41,050 nt of DNA from Neglectibacter sp. X58 (GCF_009936035.1 NZ_QWEO01000023.1:1-41050), one strand, 5' to 3'; positions 14,867-23,983 are shown, numbered from the stretch's first letter. Notes: generated from the sequence alone by a model not told the origin. Made by a program: numbers and translations.

Positions 14867-17482
14867 ATGGAATATTCCCCCATGATGAAGCAGTATATGG
14901 AAACCAAGGAAAAGTATCCCGGCGAGATACTTTTCTTTCGCCTTGGGGATTTTTACGAAATGTTTTTTGACGATGCCGAGAGGGTTTCCCGGGAGCTGGA
15001 TCTGGTGCTGACCAAAAGGGCCTGCGGCAACGGGGACTTTGCCCCCATGTGCGGGGTGCCCTTCCACAGCGCGGAGGGATACATTGCCCGGCTGCTGGAA
15101 AAGGGCTACAAGGTTGCCATCTGCGAGCAGATGGAGGATCCCAAGGCTGCCAAGGGCATTGTGAAGCGGGATATTGTGCGGGTGGTGACGCCGGGCACAG
15201 TGGTGGAAAGCAGTATGCTGGACGAATCCCGGAATAACTATATCTGCTCCCTGGTATACCGCCCGGGGGCTGTGGGCATTGCTATGGGGGACGTTTCCAC
15301 CGGGCAGTTATACGCGGCCCAGCTAAACCTGCCCCACAAAGCCCAGCTTCTGGGGGCCGTTACAAACCGGCTGGGGCGGTATGCCCCCCGGGAAATCCTC
15401 TTAGACCCGGAAGCCGCCGCCTGGGAGGAGCTTACCCGGTTTATCCGGGAGCGCAGCGGCGGCGCGGGGGAGAAAGCGCCGCCGGCGCTGTATGAAAACC
15501 AGGAGCGGGCGGAAAAAGCCGTCGTCTCCCTTTTAGGGAACCGCACCCTGCCGGAACTGGGCCTCACTGGCAGGCCCCTGGCAGTGCTGGCTCTTTTTGC
15601 GTTTTTTTCCTATCTGGAGCACAACAAAATGAGCGGCAGGGAGCGCATGAACCGGCTGGAGCTGATGGAGGACGGCGCGTTTATGGCCCTGTCCCTGATG
15701 GATCAGCGGAACCTGGAGCTGACGGAAACCATGAGGGGCAAAGAGCGCCGGGGATCCCTTTTGTGGGTGCTGGACAAGACAAAAACCGCCATGGGCAAGC
15801 GGCTTATCCGCCAGTGGGTAACCCAGCCCCTTTTAAGCCCGGCTCAAATCACCCTGCGGCAGAACGCGGTGGAAGAGCTGGTGCAAAACCCGCCCTTTTT
15901 AGACGATTTAACGGAGAAGCTTGGCGGCATCCACGACCTGGAGCGCATTATGACCCGGGTGGTGTACGGCTCGGCAAACGCCCGGGAACTAAAGGCTGTG
16001 GGGGAGGCCTTAAAGCGGCTGCCGGGTATCAAGGCAGTGCTGAAAGAGGCCCAGGCCACCCTGCTGCAAACCCTGGACAGGGAAATCGATCCCTTAGAGG
16101 ACGTGCCCGCCCTTCTGGACAAGGCCCTGGTGGACGAGCCGCCCCTCTCCATCCGGGACGGGGGCACCATCCGCCCGGGCTTTGAGCCGGAGCTGGACGA
16201 GGTGCGGCGGGACAGGGACGGAGGCAGGGAGCTTCTGGCGGCGCTGGAGGCCCGGGAGCGGGAGCGCACAGGCATCCCCAAGCTGAAAACCGGGTATAAC
16301 CGGGTTTTCGGCTATTACATAGAGGTGTCAAACTCCTATAAGAACATGGCCCCGGCAGACTATATCCGCAAGCAGACCTTGTCAAACGGGGAGCGGTACG
16401 TTACCCAGGAGCTGAAAGAGCTGGAAGCCCGCATTCTGGGCGCCCAGGACAGGGCGCTGGAGCTGGAAAGCCGGGCTTTTGAATACCTGCGGCGGTATCT
16501 TGCCCGGGCGCTGCCCTATATCCAGGCAGCCGCCGGAGCCATTGCCGTGCTGGACGTGCTGTGCTCTTTTGCGGCGGTGTCCGCCGCCCGGGACTACACC
16601 CGGCCCACAGTAAACCTCAGCGGGAAAATCTATCTCAAGGACAGCCGCCACCCAGTGGTGGAGGCCCTTTTAAGGGACAGGCCCTTTGTGCCCAACGACG
16701 TGGACATGGATATGGGGGACAATCGGGTGCAAATTCTCACTGGGCCTAACATGGCGGGAAAATCCACCTATATGCGGCAGATTGCCATCACCGCGATACT
16801 GGCCCAGATAGGCTGCTTTGTGCCGGCCTCCAAGGCGGAAATCGGCATTGTAGACGGGATTTACACCCGGGTGGGGGCTTCCGACGACCTTTCCGCCGGG
16901 CAGTCCACCTTCATGCTGGAGATGGCGGAGGTGGCGCAGATCCTCAAAAGCGCCGGGAAAAACTCTTTAGTGGTGTTCGATGAAATCGGCCGGGGCACTT
17001 CCACCTTTGACGGCATGAGCATTGCAAGGGCTGTGCTGGAATATGTCCACGACACAAAGCAGGTGGGGGCAAAAACCCTTTTTGCCACCCATTACCATGA
17101 GCTGACCGCCATGGCCGACGAGCTGCCCGGGGTGAAAAACTTCAACGTAGCGGTGAAAAAACGGGGGGATGACATCACCTTCCTGCGGCGGATTATCCCC
17201 GGCGGGGCGGACGACAGCTTTGGCATTGAGGTGGCAAAGCTTGCCGGGGTGCCGGACAAGGTGCTGGGGCGCGCCAAGGAGGTTTTGGCCCAGCTTGAAA
17301 AGGGAAGCCTGCCCCAGGCGGGACGGCAGCCCGGACTGCCGCCGAAGGAAGAGCCTGTGCAGCTCACCATGGACTCCCCGGAAAGCCAGGTGATTACAAG
17401 GCTTCAGGCCATCGACGTAAACGCACTCACCCCCATCGAGTGCATGAACATCCTGTTTGAGCTGCGGAAAATGCTGCGCTAG
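14867..17482 (+). CDS. mutS: DNA mismatch repair protein MutS
   Basis: This 871-residue MutS recognises mismatches and insertion loops and recruits MutL. The mismatch-reading motif G-D-F-Y-E-M-F has F29 and E31 in the expected places. The connector, core and clamp domains follow, then the ABC-type ATPase with Walker A T-G-P-N-M-A-G-K-S-T (about 625-634) and Walker B V-V-F-D-E-I-G-R-G-T-S-T (about 702-713). F-A-T-H-Y-H-E-L supplies the switch histidine. The C-terminal helix-turn-helix and dimerisation tail are present. The partner mutL lies 2 kb downstream after three unrelated genes and a branched palindrome. Confidence 0.97.
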   Translation: MEYSPMMKQYMETKEKYPGEILFFRLGDFYEMFFDDAERVSRELDLVLTKRACGNGDFAPMCGVPFHSAEGYIARLLEKGYKVAICEQMEDPKAAKGIVKRDIVRVVTPGTVVESSMLDESRNNYICSLVYRPGAVGIAMGDVSTGQLYAAQLNLPHKAQLLGAVTNRLGRYAPREILLDPEAAAWEELTRFIRERSGGAGEKAPPALYENQERAEKAVVSLLGNRTLPELGLTGRPLAVLALFAFFSYLEHNKMSGRERMNRLELMEDGAFMALSLMDQRNLELTETMRGKERRGSLLWVLDKTKTAMGKRLIRQWVTQPLLSPAQITLRQNAVEELVQNPPFLDDLTEKLGGIHDLERIMTRVVYGSANARELKAVGEALKRLPGIKAVLKEAQATLLQTLDREIDPLEDVPALLDKALVDEPPLSIRDGGTIRPGFEPELDEVRRDRDGGRELLAALEARERERTGIPKLKTGYNRVFGYYIEVSNSYKNMAPADYIRKQTLSNGERYVTQELKELEARILGAQDRALELESRAFEYLRRYLARALPYIQAAAGAIAVLDVLCSFAAVSAARDYTRPTVNLSGKIYLKDSRHPVVEALLRDRPFVPNDVDMDMGDNRVQILTGPNMAGKSTYMRQIAITAILAQIGCFVPASKAEIGIVDGIYTRVGASDDLSAGQSTFMLEMAEVAQILKSAGKNSLVVFDEIGRGTSTFDGMSIARAVLEYVHDTKQVGAKTLFATHYHELTAMADELPGVKNFNVAVKKRGDDITFLRRIIPGGADDSFGIEVAKLAGVPDKVLGRAKEVLAQLEKGSLPQAGRQPGLPPKEEPVQLTMDSPESQVITRLQAIDVNALTPIECMNILFELRKMLR

Positions 17483-17496
17483 GCGGCTTGCAAAGA

Positions 17497-17580
17497 GGCG
17501 TCCGCCGGGCTGGGCGCTTAAGCGCCCTCCGCGCGGACGCACGGCAAATCCTGGGCTTTGCCCAGGATTTGGCCCGGCGG
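17497..17580. repeat. multi-branched palindromic element after mutS
   Basis: An outer arm CCGCCGGGC (17502-17510) pairs with GCCCGGCGG (17572-17580). Inside are the 16-base palindrome GGGCGCTTAAGCGCCC (17512-17527), a short CCGCGCGG, and an 11-bp hairpin AAATCCTGGGC-TTT-GCCCAGGATTT (17546-17570). An alternative arm is GCGTCCGC (17498-17505) with GCGGACGC (17533-17540). The layout resembles the element at 38546-38631 but the sequence differs. Confidence 0.65.
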
Positions 17581-17610
17581 GGCAGCTCTGTTAGGGAAAG
17601 GAGAAGCGAA

Positions 17611-18366
17611 ATGGAAAGCTATCAGGACATCAACGCCCGCACCATTGACAGTTGGGTGGAGGAAGGCTGGGAGTGGGGAAAGCCCATCACCCACGAGGCC
17701 TATGAAAATGCCAGGGCCGGCAAGTGGGACGTGCTGCTCACCCCCACAAAGCCTGTGCCCCATGGCTGGTTTGGGGATTTAAAGGGGAAAAAGGTGCTGG
17801 GGTTAGCCAGCGGCGGGGGCCAGCAGATGCCCATCTTCGCCGCCCTGGGGGCAGACTGCACAGTGCTGGACTACTCCCCCAAGCAGATTGAAAGCGAGCG
17901 CATGGTGGCACAGCGGGAGGGATATGAGATCCGCATCATCAGGGCGGATATGACAAAGCCCCTGCCCTTTTCTGACGGGGAGTTTGACCTTGTCTTCCAC
18001 CCTGTTTCCAACTGCTACGTGCGGGAGGTAAAGCCCATTTTTAAAGAGTGCTTCCGTGTTTTAGCCCCCGGCGGGGCGCTGCTTTCAGGCCTTGACAACG
18101 GCGTAAACTTCATGTTCCTGGATGAGAACAGCCGGGACAAGCTGAGCATTTTCCCCTTTGACCCGGTGGCAAACCCGGAACAGCGGGCGCAGTTGGAAGC
18201 GGAAAACGACGGCATGCAGTTTTCCCACACCTTAGAGGAGCAGATTGGGGGCCAGTTGGAAGCGGGCCTCACACTCACCCATGTGTACGAGGACACAAAC
18301 GGGGAAGGGATTCTCCACGAACACAACATCCCCACCTTCTGGGCCACCAGGGCGGTGAAGGGCTGA
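17611..18366 (+). CDS. class I SAM-dependent methyltransferase
   Basis: This 251-residue protein contains a Rossmann-type SAM-binding core. Motif I is V-L-G-L-A-S-G-G-G-Q-Q (about 62-72), followed by the acidic residue in L-D-Y-S-P-K-Q (about 87-93). Motif II is the D-M-T-K-P-L-P-F-x-D-G-E-F-D-L-V segment (about 115-130). It belongs to the methyltransferase-11 type; the substrate (small molecule, lipid or quinone-like) cannot be told. ATG 17611 has AAAGGAG upstream; the longer frame would run through the palindromic element. It opens a three-gene block inserted between mutS and mutL. Confidence 0.82.
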   Translation: MESYQDINARTIDSWVEEGWEWGKPITHEAYENARAGKWDVLLTPTKPVPHGWFGDLKGKKVLGLASGGGQQMPIFAALGADCTVLDYSPKQIESERMVAQREGYEIRIIRADMTKPLPFSDGEFDLVFHPVSNCYVREVKPIFKECFRVLAPGGALLSGLDNGVNFMFLDENSRDKLSIFPFDPVANPEQRAQLEAENDGMQFSHTLEEQIGGQLEAGLTLTHVYEDTNGEGILHEHNIPTFWATRAVKG

Positions 18367-18396
18367 GGCTAAGAACAACGGGAAGGAGGGCACAAT

Positions 18397-19020
18397 ATGC
18401 TGCCAAACAGGGAAACCGCTGAAAAGGAACTGGCCCTTGCAGGGGAGATGAACCCTGGCCCCTGGACAAAGCACTCTGTAAACGTAGGCGTCGCCGCCCG
18501 GAACATTGGGGAAAAGGCGGGGCTTGACGGGGAAAAGGCCTATATCCTGGGCCTGCTCCACGACATCGGCCGCAGGGTGGGAGTGGTGAATATCCCCAGG
18601 CATGTGTACGAGGGGTACCGCTACACTATGGATAAGGGCTGGGAGGAGGCGGCGAAAATCTGCATGACCCATTCCTACCCTCTCATGGAAAAAGAATTTG
18701 ACAAGGGGACAGAGAGCGAAGAGGAAGCCCGCGTCAAGGAATACATCCTTGGGTGCCGGTGCGGCCCGTACGACTGGCTTATCCAGCTTTGCGACAGCCT
18801 TGCCGCAGACTATGGCTTCTGCATTTTGGAAAAGCGTTTTATCGACGTGGCAAGGCGCTATGGCATATGGGAAAACAGCGTGGACAGGTGGAACCGCACC
18901 TTTGAAATAAAGGAATATTTTGAAGACCGCATGGGGTGCTCTATTTACGACGTTTTGCCGGACGTGGGCCGCACCACACTTTTGTGCCCGCCTCCCTGGA
19001 AGCCGCCAGCCAAAGGATAA
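18397..19020 (+). CDS. HD-domain hydrolase-like protein
   Basis: This 207-residue protein has an HD metal-dependent phosphohydrolase core. H26 lies in T-K-H-S-V-N-V, the H55-D56 pair in L-L-H-D-I-G-R-R, a further histidine in M-T-H-S-Y near residue 90, and the distal aspartate in Q-L-C-D-S-L-A. This is enough for a metal-binding HD site acting on nucleotides or phosphate esters, but the substrate is unknown. The C-terminus is a helical extension. An AAGGAGG-like site lies upstream. It is 30 bases after the methyltransferase gene and 13 bases before the GNAT gene. Confidence 0.8.
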   Translation: MLPNRETAEKELALAGEMNPGPWTKHSVNVGVAARNIGEKAGLDGEKAYILGLLHDIGRRVGVVNIPRHVYEGYRYTMDKGWEEAAKICMTHSYPLMEKEFDKGTESEEEARVKEYILGCRCGPYDWLIQLCDSLAADYGFCILEKRFIDVARRYGIWENSVDRWNRTFEIKEYFEDRMGCSIYDVLPDVGRTTLLCPPPWKPPAKG

Positions 19021-19033
19021 AGGAGGGAAAGCT

Positions 19034-19489
19034 ATGTTTGAAATTCAAAAGCTCCGGGAGAACCCGGGCCTGCTAAACAGGGCGGCCCGGTGGTTCCATG
19101 AAAAATGGGGCATAGACGAAGCCGCCTACCGGGAGAGCATGGAGGACTGCTTAAAAGGCGCGTCCCCGGTGCCCCAGTGGTATGCGGCGCTGGAGGACGG
19201 GGAGATAACAGGAGGGCTGGGCGTAATTGAAAACGACTTCCACAACCGCAAGGATTTGGCCCCTAACGTGTGCGCCGTATATACAGAGGAGGCTTACAGG
19301 GGGAAGGGCATTGCCGGGGCGCTGCTGGAAACGGTGTGCCGGGACATAGCCTCTTTAGGGGTCAATACCCTGTACCTTTTGACAGACCACAACAGCTTCT
19401 ACGAGCGGCACGGCTGGGAGTTTTTCTGCATGGCCCAGGGAGACGGGGAGGAAAGCCCTGCCCGGCTGTACCGGAAAATCACAGAATAA
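19034..19489 (+). CDS. GNAT-family N-acetyltransferase
   Basis: This 151-residue protein has the GNAT fold. Motif A is visible as V-C-A-V-Y-T-E-E-A-Y-R-G-K-G-I-A-G-A-L-L (about 79-98), whose R-G-K-G-I-A loop binds acetyl-CoA pyrophosphate. The C-terminal L-T-D-H-N-S-F-Y-E-R-H-G-W-E-F motif is typical of small-molecule acetyltransferases. The substrate is unknown. The start at 19034 follows AAAGGAGGG; a longer in-frame extension overlaps the HD gene and is not credible. A weak terminator follows. Confidence 0.85.
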   Translation: MFEIQKLRENPGLLNRAARWFHEKWGIDEAAYRESMEDCLKGASPVPQWYAALEDGEITGGLGVIENDFHNRKDLAPNVCAVYTEEAYRGKGIAGALLETVCRDIASLGVNTLYLLTDHNSFYERHGWEFFCMAQGDGEESPARLYRKITE

Positions 19490-19495
19490 AGAGAG

Positions 19496-19530
19496 GCCTG
19501 CTTGCAGGCAGGCTTTCGCCCTATTTTTAG
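19496..19530 (+). terminator. weak terminator or attenuator before mutL
   Basis: GCCTGC-TT-GCAGGC (19496-19509) is followed at a distance by ATTTTTAG. The spacing between stem and T-run is too long for a textbook terminator, so partial read-through into mutL is likely. Confidence 0.35.
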
Positions 19531-19546
19531 AAAGGCAGGCGGGGAC

Positions 19547-21625
19547 ATGCCCGAAATTCAAGTGCTCAACAGGCAGGTGGCAGAGCTGATTGCCGCCGGG
19601 GAGGTGGTGGAGCGCCCCTCCTCTGTGATAAAAGAGCTGGTGGAAAACGCCATAGACGCCGGTTCCGCTGTGGTGACGGTGGAAACCCAGCGGGGAGGCA
19701 GAAGCTATATGCGCGTAACGGACAACGGCTGCGGCATCCCGCCGGAGCAGGTGCCCACAGCCTTTTTGCGCCACGCCACCAGCAAAATTGTCACAGAGGC
19801 AGACCTGGACGCCATCGGCACCCTGGGCTTTCGGGGGGAGGCTTTAGCCGCCATTTCGGCGGTAAGCCGCATTGAAATGCTCACCCGCACAAAAGACGCG
19901 GAATTGGGCCTGCGCTATAGCTGCCTGGACGGGCTGCACCCGGAGACAGAGGAGGCGGGCTGCCCCCAGGGCACCACCATCACTGTGCGGGATCTGTTTT
20001 TCAACACCCCGGCCCGGATGAAGTTTTTGAAAAAGGATGTGACGGAGGGCAATGCCATTGCGGGTATTTTAGATAAAATCGCCCTGTCCCATCCGGAAAT
20101 TTCCTTCCGCTACATCCGGGACGGCAAAGAGGTGCTCCACACCCCGGGGGACGGGAAGCTTTCCTCCGCGCTGTACGCGGTATACGGCAAGGAGTTTTCC
20201 GCCTCCCTCATCCCCGTTTCCTATAACCTGCAGGGCGTGGGGGTAAAGGGCTTTATCAGCAAGCCCGCTGCCAGCCGGGCCAACCGATCCATGCAGAATT
20301 TTTTCATCAACGGGCGGTATATCCGCAGCCGCACTGCCTCTGTGGCCCTGGAGGAGGCCTGCAAGGGAGCCGTAATGGCGGGGAAGTTCCCGGCCTGCGC
20401 TTTGCACCTGGAGCTGGGAAAGGAAACGGTGGATGTAAACGTCCACCCGGCGAAAATGGAAGTACGTTTTGCAAACGAGCAGCCTGTGTTTGACGCGGTG
20501 TATTACGGGGTGAAGTCTGCCCTGCGGGAAGGGGATTCCCCCAAGGTGATGGGGTTAAACCAGTCCCGCAGCTATGAAATGCCCCCCCGGAAGGTGGTGC
20601 CCATCACCAGTATCAGCCCTTCGGGAGGATTGGAGGAAGAGCCGGGCCGCCCCCTGCTTTTAAAGGATTCCGCGCCGGAGCAGCCCGTCCCGGCGGAAAC
20701 GCCGACTGTCCAGACGGAGACGAAAGAGCCGTCCTCCGTCCAGACGGAGCCGGAAGCGCCGCCCTCCCTTTTGCCGGAACCGGAGCCGGAAATCAGCGTG
20801 CCCCGGCTTTCCCGGGCATACGGGGATGGAAAGCTGCCTGCCGTGAAAAGGGAGCCGGAGGGCTTCACCCCGCTGGTAGAAAATGCCCTGGAAAACCGCC
20901 CGGCGGCAGAATCCCCCCAGGCAGAAGCCGCGCCCCTTCCCTTGCCGGAAATCCCCCTGGAGGAAAGCCCCCAGCCTGTTTTTGACCCCCTCCCCCTGGA
21001 AGCGGCCCAGACAGAGGAAAAGGGGGAAGCCCCCTCCCTGCTGGGAGAGAGGGCCTTCCATGGGAAAATCATCGGGGAGGCCTTTGGCACCTATATCCTG
21101 GTGGAGCACAGCCCCCAGGCCCTGATGCTCATTGACAAGCACGCGGCCCACGAGCGGCTGATTTACGAAAGGCTGAAGGCCCAGGGGCCAAACGGGGAGG
21201 CCCAGGCCCTGCTGGAGCCGGTGCCCGTCAGCCTGGAGAAGGAAGAGTACAGCGCCGTAACGGCAAACCTTTCCAGGCTGCGGGAAGCAGGCTTTGAGGT
21301 GGAGGATTTCGGCCCGGGCACGGTGCTGGTGCGGGCTGTGCCCCTGCTGCTGGACGGCGGGGACGGGGCAGCGGCGCTGATGGAGATTGCGGGGTATCTG
21401 GCCCAGCAGAAAGCCACCCTCACCACCCAGCACATGGACTGGGTATACCACAACGTGGCCTGTCGGGCCGCCATCAAGGCCGGGGACGTAACCCACCCGG
21501 AGGAGCTTGCGGCCCTGTGCCGCCAGTTGGAGGAGAACCCCCAGGTGCGCTACTGCCCCCATGGCAGGTCGGTGTATGTGCTGCTGCCCCGGCGGGAGAT
21601 TGAAAAGCAGTTTGGGCGGGTGTAA
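19547..21625 (+). CDS. mutL: DNA mismatch repair protein MutL (endonuclease type)
   Basis: This 692-residue protein couples MutS recognition to strand incision. The N-terminal GHKL ATPase shows I-A-A-G-E-V-V-E-R-P, E-L-V-E-N-A-I-D-A-G (about 30-39), D-N-G-C-G-I and T-L-G-F-R-G-E-A-L. A proline- and glutamate-rich linker spans about 330-500. The C-terminal domain carries the nuclease metal motif D-K-H-A-A-H-E-R-x-x-Y-E (about 530-541; usually D-Q-H-A), plus A-C-R-A-A-I-K-A and C-P-H-G-R. This makes it a nicking MutL, as expected without MutH. ATG 19547 is selected by the AAAGGCAGGCGGGG site. miaA follows after 38 bases. Confidence 0.96.
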   Translation: MPEIQVLNRQVAELIAAGEVVERPSSVIKELVENAIDAGSAVVTVETQRGGRSYMRVTDNGCGIPPEQVPTAFLRHATSKIVTEADLDAIGTLGFRGEALAAISAVSRIEMLTRTKDAELGLRYSCLDGLHPETEEAGCPQGTTITVRDLFFNTPARMKFLKKDVTEGNAIAGILDKIALSHPEISFRYIRDGKEVLHTPGDGKLSSALYAVYGKEFSASLIPVSYNLQGVGVKGFISKPAASRANRSMQNFFINGRYIRSRTASVALEEACKGAVMAGKFPACALHLELGKETVDVNVHPAKMEVRFANEQPVFDAVYYGVKSALREGDSPKVMGLNQSRSYEMPPRKVVPITSISPSGGLEEEPGRPLLLKDSAPEQPVPAETPTVQTETKEPSSVQTEPEAPPSLLPEPEPEISVPRLSRAYGDGKLPAVKREPEGFTPLVENALENRPAAESPQAEAAPLPLPEIPLEESPQPVFDPLPLEAAQTEEKGEAPSLLGERAFHGKIIGEAFGTYILVEHSPQALMLIDKHAAHERLIYERLKAQGPNGEAQALLEPVPVSLEKEEYSAVTANLSRLREAGFEVEDFGPGTVLVRAVPLLLDGGDGAAALMEIAGYLAQQKATLTTQHMDWVYHNVACRAAIKAGDVTHPEELAALCRQLEENPQVRYCPHGRSVYVLLPRREIEKQFGRV

Positions 21626-21663
21626 TGCAGGGGATACGCACGCTCTGGGAAGGAGGCAAGCAG

Positions 21664-22632
21664 ATGGACAAAAAGCTTTCTGTAGTGGCAGTGGCCGGGC
21701 CTACCGCCACAGGGAAAACAGCCTTGGGAATTGGGCTTGCCAGGCGCTATCAGGGGGAAATCGTCTCCTGCGATTCCATGCAGGTGTATAAGGACCTGCC
21801 CATCGGCACCGCCCAGCCCACCCCGGCAGAGCAGGCCCAGGCCCCCCACCATCTGGTGGGCTTTCTGGAGGTGGAAAAGCCCTTCAGCGTTTCCGATTAT
21901 GTAGGGCTTGCGGGAAAAGCCATTGCGGATATTGCGGGCCGGGGGCGCTTGCCCCTTCTGGTGGGGGGCACCGGGCTTTATGTGCGATCCCTTCTAAACG
22001 GCTTTTCCTTTGAAGAAGGAGCCAGGAATGAGGCCCTGCGGGCAAGGCTTTTGGAGGAGGCCCAAGAAGACGGCCCGGAGGAAACCCACAGGCGGCTTGC
22101 GGCCCTTGACCCGGACGCTGCCCGGGAGATACACCCCCGCAACGTGAAGCGGGTGCTGCGGGCGCTGGAATACTGCCTTTTAACAGGGAAGCCTTTCTCC
22201 CGGCAGGCGGCCCGTTCCCGCCAGGCGGAAAGCCCCTACCGGGCGCTGCTGATCTGCCCGGTTTACAAAGACAGGCAGCTTTTATACGACAGGATAAACC
22301 GGCGGGTGGACGCCATGCTGGAAGCGGGCCTCTTAGAGGAGGCAGAAGCCTTTTTCCGCCGCTGCCGGCAAATGGATCTCCCGCCCACCGCGGCCCAAGC
22401 CATCGGCTATAAAGAGCTTTTCCCCTATTTCCAGGGGGAGGTTCCCCTTTCGGAGGCAGTGGAGCGGATAAAGCAGGAAAGCCGCCGCTATGCCAAAAGG
22501 CAGATCACCTGGTTTGCCCGGGAGCCTGGGGCGCGGCCCCTTTACCTGGACGGCCTTGCGCCGGAGGAAGCCCTTTTAAAGGCCATAGGAATGGCGGAAG
22601 CGTGGAAGCAGGAAGGAGGCGGGAGCTTTTGA
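21664..22632 (+). CDS. miaA: tRNA dimethylallyltransferase (MiaA)
   Basis: This 322-residue enzyme transfers dimethylallyl from DMAPP to N6 of A37 in tRNAs reading UNN codons, giving the substrate for MiaB. The P-loop G-P-T-A-T-G-K-T (12-19), S-C-D-S-M-Q-V-Y-K-D-L (about 35-45) with the catalytic aspartate, and G-G-T-G-L-Y-V-R are all present. ATG 21664 has AAGGAGG upstream. Its DMAPP could come from the MEP pathway, to which ispE in this window belongs. The stop overlaps the TTG start of the next gene. Confidence 0.95.
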   Translation: MDKKLSVVAVAGPTATGKTALGIGLARRYQGEIVSCDSMQVYKDLPIGTAQPTPAEQAQAPHHLVGFLEVEKPFSVSDYVGLAGKAIADIAGRGRLPLLVGGTGLYVRSLLNGFSFEEGARNEALRARLLEEAQEDGPEETHRRLAALDPDAAREIHPRNVKRVLRALEYCLLTGKPFSRQAARSRQAESPYRALLICPVYKDRQLLYDRINRRVDAMLEAGLLEEAEAFFRRCRQMDLPPTAAQAIGYKELFPYFQGEVPLSEAVERIKQESRRYAKRQITWFAREPGARPLYLDGLAPEEALLKAIGMAEAWKQEGGGSF

Positions 22633-23954
22633 ACCAGAAGCAGGTGCGCTCTATGGCGGCTGCCAGCATAGCCATTCTGATTCTCCTCTATGTGGGATTT
22701 TATTTTGTAAACCGACAGGCAGATTCCTTCACCCAGGACGGGATTGTAACAGAGCCTGCCATGCGGGGCCAGGTGTCGGACACCCTCCAGGCCCAGGGCT
22801 TTGCCATCCGGGACGAGGAGGTGCTGGAGGAAAGCTTCAGCGGCGTGCTCAATTACCGGGTGGCCAGCGGCACAAGGGTGTCCCAGGGCGGGGTGATTGC
22901 GGAGGTGTACCAAAGCGAAAACGACGCCGCCGCCCAGAACAGGATAGACAGCCTGAACCGGGAAATCGAAAGCCTCCGGCAGCTTGCAAAGCCCTCGGAT
23001 CTCTTTGTGTCAAACCCCGCCATGATTGGCGCGCAGATTTATAACGCCCTGGGAGATATTTCCGGGGAAATCCGGCAGAACAACTTTTCCGAGATAGGCA
23101 GGCTTAAGGATTCCCTGCAAAACGCCCTGAGCCGCAAGCAGGTGATTGCCGGGGAAGAAAGCGCGGAGGACTATGAAGAGCGGGTGGAAGCCCTGGAAAG
23201 CGAGCTTGCCGCCCTGGAAGCAAGGGGAAGCCGGGCAGTGGGCGTGGTGGAAGCCCCCAGGGCCGGATATTTTATTGACAGCGTGGACGGCCTGGAAAGC
23301 GTGATGGAGCCGGACAAGGTGCAGAACATCACAGTTTCCCAGGCAAAGAAGCTTTTAGAGCAGCAAGGCCCCTGGAGCGCCCCGGCGGGATCCATCGGGA
23401 AAATCTGCGCCGATTTCACCTGGAAGCTGGTATGCGTCATACCGGACGATGAGATGGTGAAGTTTGAAGGGGTGGACGCCGTCACCCTGGACATCCCCTT
23501 TGCAAGCGCCGAGACTATCCCGGCCCGGGTTGCGGCGAAAAACCGGGATCCCAACACAGGGGAAACGGCGGTGGTGTTTGAATGCGCCTACATGGACGCG
23601 GACTTGGCCGCTGTGCGAAACGAAATGGTGCATATCAGCGTGAAAACCTATGAAGGTGTGCTGGTCAGCGAGCGGGCCTTGCGCTTTGAGGACGTGGAGT
23701 ATACGGAGACGGACGAAAACGGGAACACGGTTACCAAGGTGCGGGAAAACGTAAAAGGCGTGTATGTCCAGTATGCGGGGCGGCTGCGGTTTGTGCAGGT
23801 GTTTACGGAAAAGGACGTGAACGGCTATGCTGTGTGCCGCACAAACCTGACAGACGAGGAAAAGAAAAGCATGGTCACAGACCAGACCGTACAGCTTTAC
23901 GACCAGGTGGTTGTGAGCGGGACAGATTTGTATGACGGGAAAGTGGTGCGTTAG
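22629..23954 (+). CDS. HlyD-like membrane-anchored adaptor protein of the division cluster
   Basis: This protein of about 441 residues has one N-terminal transmembrane helix (about 9-28) and then an extracytoplasmic part. It shows a split biotinyl-lipoyl-like domain (about 45-105, G-V-L-N-Y-R-V-A-S-G-T-R-V-S-Q-G), a coiled coil (about 110-210), a second hybrid half and a C-terminal beta domain. This is HlyD/membrane-fusion architecture, yet no ABC or RND transporter gene is adjacent. TTG 22629 is favoured because AGGAGG lies nine bases upstream and it overlaps the miaA stop by four bases. An in-frame ATG at 22602 lacks a site. Its position upstream of yggS-sepF-divIVA suggests an envelope or septum role, which is inference. 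Confidence 0.72.
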   Translation: MNQKQVRSMAAASIAILILLYVGFYFVNRQADSFTQDGIVTEPAMRGQVSDTLQAQGFAIRDEEVLEESFSGVLNYRVASGTRVSQGGVIAEVYQSENDAAAQNRIDSLNREIESLRQLAKPSDLFVSNPAMIGAQIYNALGDISGEIRQNNFSEIGRLKDSLQNALSRKQVIAGEESAEDYEERVEALESELAALEARGSRAVGVVEAPRAGYFIDSVDGLESVMEPDKVQNITVSQAKKLLEQQGPWSAPAGSIGKICADFTWKLVCVIPDDEMVKFEGVDAVTLDIPFASAETIPARVAAKNRDPNTGETAVVFECAYMDADLAAVRNEMVHISVKTYEGVLVSERALRFEDVEYTETDENGNTVTKVRENVKGVYVQYAGRLRFVQVFTEKDVNGYAVCRTNLTDEEKKSMVTDQTVQLYDQVVVSGTDLYDGKVVR

Positions 23955-23983
23955 CCCCTGCCCGGGAGAAAGGGAGGATTCGT

